7,467 nucleotides of DNA from Candidatus Poribacteria bacterium (GTDB taxonomy: Bacteria > Poribacteria > WGA-4E > UBA9662), in NCBI GenBank assembly GCA_002699335.1, contig PACG01000062.1, positions 7,703 to 15,169 on the forward strand, given 5' to 3'. The position numbers and the translations under genes were made by a program. Position 1 is the stretch's first letter, and each line of letters opens with the position of its first letter. Under the pieces are notes generated by a model. It was not told the origin of the DNA. It worked only from the letters and a program-made list of their open reading frames with translations, and did not search any database. Of this stretch, positions 6,669 through 7,467 are shown one piece after another.

Positions 6669-6675
6669 CTCCTTT
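6669..6675 (-). promoter_or_regulatory. Strong ribosome binding site deciding the dioxygenase start
   Basis: AAAGGAG on minus with a 7-nt spacer to the ATG at 6661-6659. It falls within the first eight codons of the longer possible frame from 6685, which makes the shorter protein the likely product. Confidence 0.75.
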
Positions 6676-6688
6676 GCTCCGCCATGGA

Positions 6689-6817
6689 CTTAGATCTAGC
6701 ATAACTTGTTCTCTTCGGTGTGGAAGATAACAGGAAGCTTATCCACCAATTTCTGGCCTATTAAGGAGGCAATGGTTCTCGGCCCCAATTAATTTCTGCC
6801 GTTGGTCTAGATCTAAG
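6689..6817. repeat. 11-bp inverted repeat pair upstream of the dioxygenase gene
   Basis: CTTAGATCTAG (6689-6699) and its exact reverse complement CTAGATCTAAG (6807-6817) flank about 107 bp of the intergenic region between the LamG-like gene and the dioxygenase gene. Each contains the palindrome AGATCT. They could be paired operator sites or a long-range stem. No U-tract follows, so a terminator is unlikely. Confidence 0.4.
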
Positions 6818-6832
6818 CCCCGACTGATATCA

Positions 6833-7467
6833 TCAGCGGTTAGTTTTTAGCCGGCCCCAAGCTGTAGTCAGCTTGCCTACCTGTGTCACTGCCTGCGGTA
6901 TACCTTCCCCCTCTATCTTAACATCATCTATGGCAAATACCTCGGCCGCACTGCTCCACATAGCTATGACGAATTTCCCTTTTTTGAAGGCGTTGTGTTT
7001 CTCGTCATATAATTTTTTGCCGTCCACAAAAACCTGATGGTTACTACCTTCGGCGATGACTTTGAACTCAAGCCACCTTTTAAAACACTCGGCTGGTTTT
7101 ACGTTGATATCCACTGGTATCCACTTCAGGTTTCCTTTTTCCATCGCCATCCACCTGATAGTATCAGGATTTCCACCTCCACACACCTTTAGAGAAGGAT
7201 GAGTATTGTACCAGTTGCCTACATCCTGCCATCTGTAGAAGATCCCACCCTCGTGATATTTGCCTTTCATAAACAGGATTTTAAACTCGAATGTTCCATC
7301 CGAGAAAACAATATCCTTCAACTCCATTCGCTGTGCCTGTCGGCCCATGTCCTTCTTGGGCACTATATCGCCACCGAGTCCACCCAAACCTTCACAGATT
7401 AAAACCCCACCTTCTATTCGCCATTTAGCTTTGCCGAAGATCTCCCAGTCATCAAGCTGGGCTTGAT
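6833..7467 (-). CDS. LamG / DUF1080-like (3-keto-disaccharide hydrolase-type) domain protein, 5' end cut by window
   Basis: 210 codons are visible and the frame stays open to the window edge, so the N-terminus is missing; the internal TTG at 7387 is not a credible start. The opening visible residues LDDWEIFGKAKWRIEGGVLIC resemble the first strands of DUF1080/LamG-type jelly rolls ('W....G.W.v.dGvl'). FEFKILFMKGKYHEGGIFYRW, RWLEFKVIAEGSNHQVFVDGK and FVIAMWSSAAEVFAIDDVKIEG match the later strands, where 'v.vdGk.......G.igl......v.fddv.i' is typical. Such domains bind or act on glycans or oxidised disaccharides, usually outside the cytoplasm, but no catalytic residue can be named here. After the domain a short tail ends in KLTTAWGRLKTNR. 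It is the only gene here without a repeat copy in its 3' gap. Confidence 0.7.
   Translation of the reverse strand, partial: QAQLDDWEIFGKAKWRIEGGVLICEGLGGLGGDIVPKKDMGRQAQRMELKDIVFSDGTFEFKILFMKGKYHEGGIFYRWQDVGNWYNTHPSLKVCGGGNPDTIRWMAMEKGNLKWIPVDINVKPAECFKRWLEFKVIAEGSNHQVFVDGKKLYDEKHNAFKKGKFVIAMWSSAAEVFAIDDVKIEGEGIPQAVTQVGKLTTAWGRLKTNR

Noticed and set aside
6662..6685. Upstream ATG at 6685 as the dioxygenase start
   Set aside because: It has no good ribosome site, while the ATG at 6661 has AAAGGAG at ideal spacing, and the extra eight residues are not part of the conserved domain.
7199..7466. Overlapping plus-strand open frames at the right edge
   Set aside because: Both are antisense to the LamG-like gene, which shows clear jelly-roll strand patterns and remains open to the window edge.

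Overview
The window looks like bacterial chromosome from an environmental, carbohydrate-degrading lineage. A secreted six-hairpin glycosidase with a jelly-roll N-terminus, a phytanoyl-CoA dioxygenase-type oxygenase, a LamG/DUF1080-type sugar-binding domain and a planctomycete-like acyl-CoA dehydrogenase variant together suggest Planctomycetes/PVC, Candidatus Poribacteria or a similar group. No marker gene is present, so this placement is an inference. Base composition is moderate (mid-40s percent GC by eye). There are no rRNA or tRNA genes, CRISPR arrays or transposase genes.

All supported genes lie on the minus strand and are separated by gaps of about 150 to 630 bp, so they look mostly monocistronic. 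In transcription order, from the right edge, they are: (1) a LamG/DUF1080-like protein cut by the window edge (6833-7467); (2) a phytanoyl-CoA dioxygenase family protein (5798-6661); (3) a lipoprotein with FG-GAP/propeller-like repeats (4048-5163); (4) an acyl-CoA dehydrogenase-like flavoprotein (2705-3817); (5) a secreted glycosidase-like gene broken by two one-base frameshifts and one in-frame TGA (187-2368). A short plus-strand remnant (5631-5708) resembles the C-terminus of a beta-lactamase-related serine hydrolase.

The most striking structure is intergenic. A repeat of about 85 bp occurs four times (about 21-105, 2585-2668, 3942-4027 and 5577-5630), always in the same orientation and always shortly downstream of a minus-strand stop codon. 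Read as minus-strand RNA, each copy ends in an 8-bp hairpin followed by five or six U, as in an intrinsic terminator. The hairpin loop is also complementary to an upstream 8-mer, and the 5' arm is complementary to a still earlier 6-mer. The element can therefore be drawn either as a terminator hairpin or as a competing pseudoknot. In copy 2 the loop and its upstream partner have changed together and kept pairing, which suggests that this long-range contact is selected. Copy 4 has lost the upstream half and adjoins the serine-hydrolase remnant.

The genes do not form an obvious single pathway. The glycosidase and the LamG-like protein fit extracellular glycan use, and the dioxygenase and acyl-CoA dehydrogenase fit small-molecule or lipid oxidation. 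The shared repeat is the main thing linking the loci.
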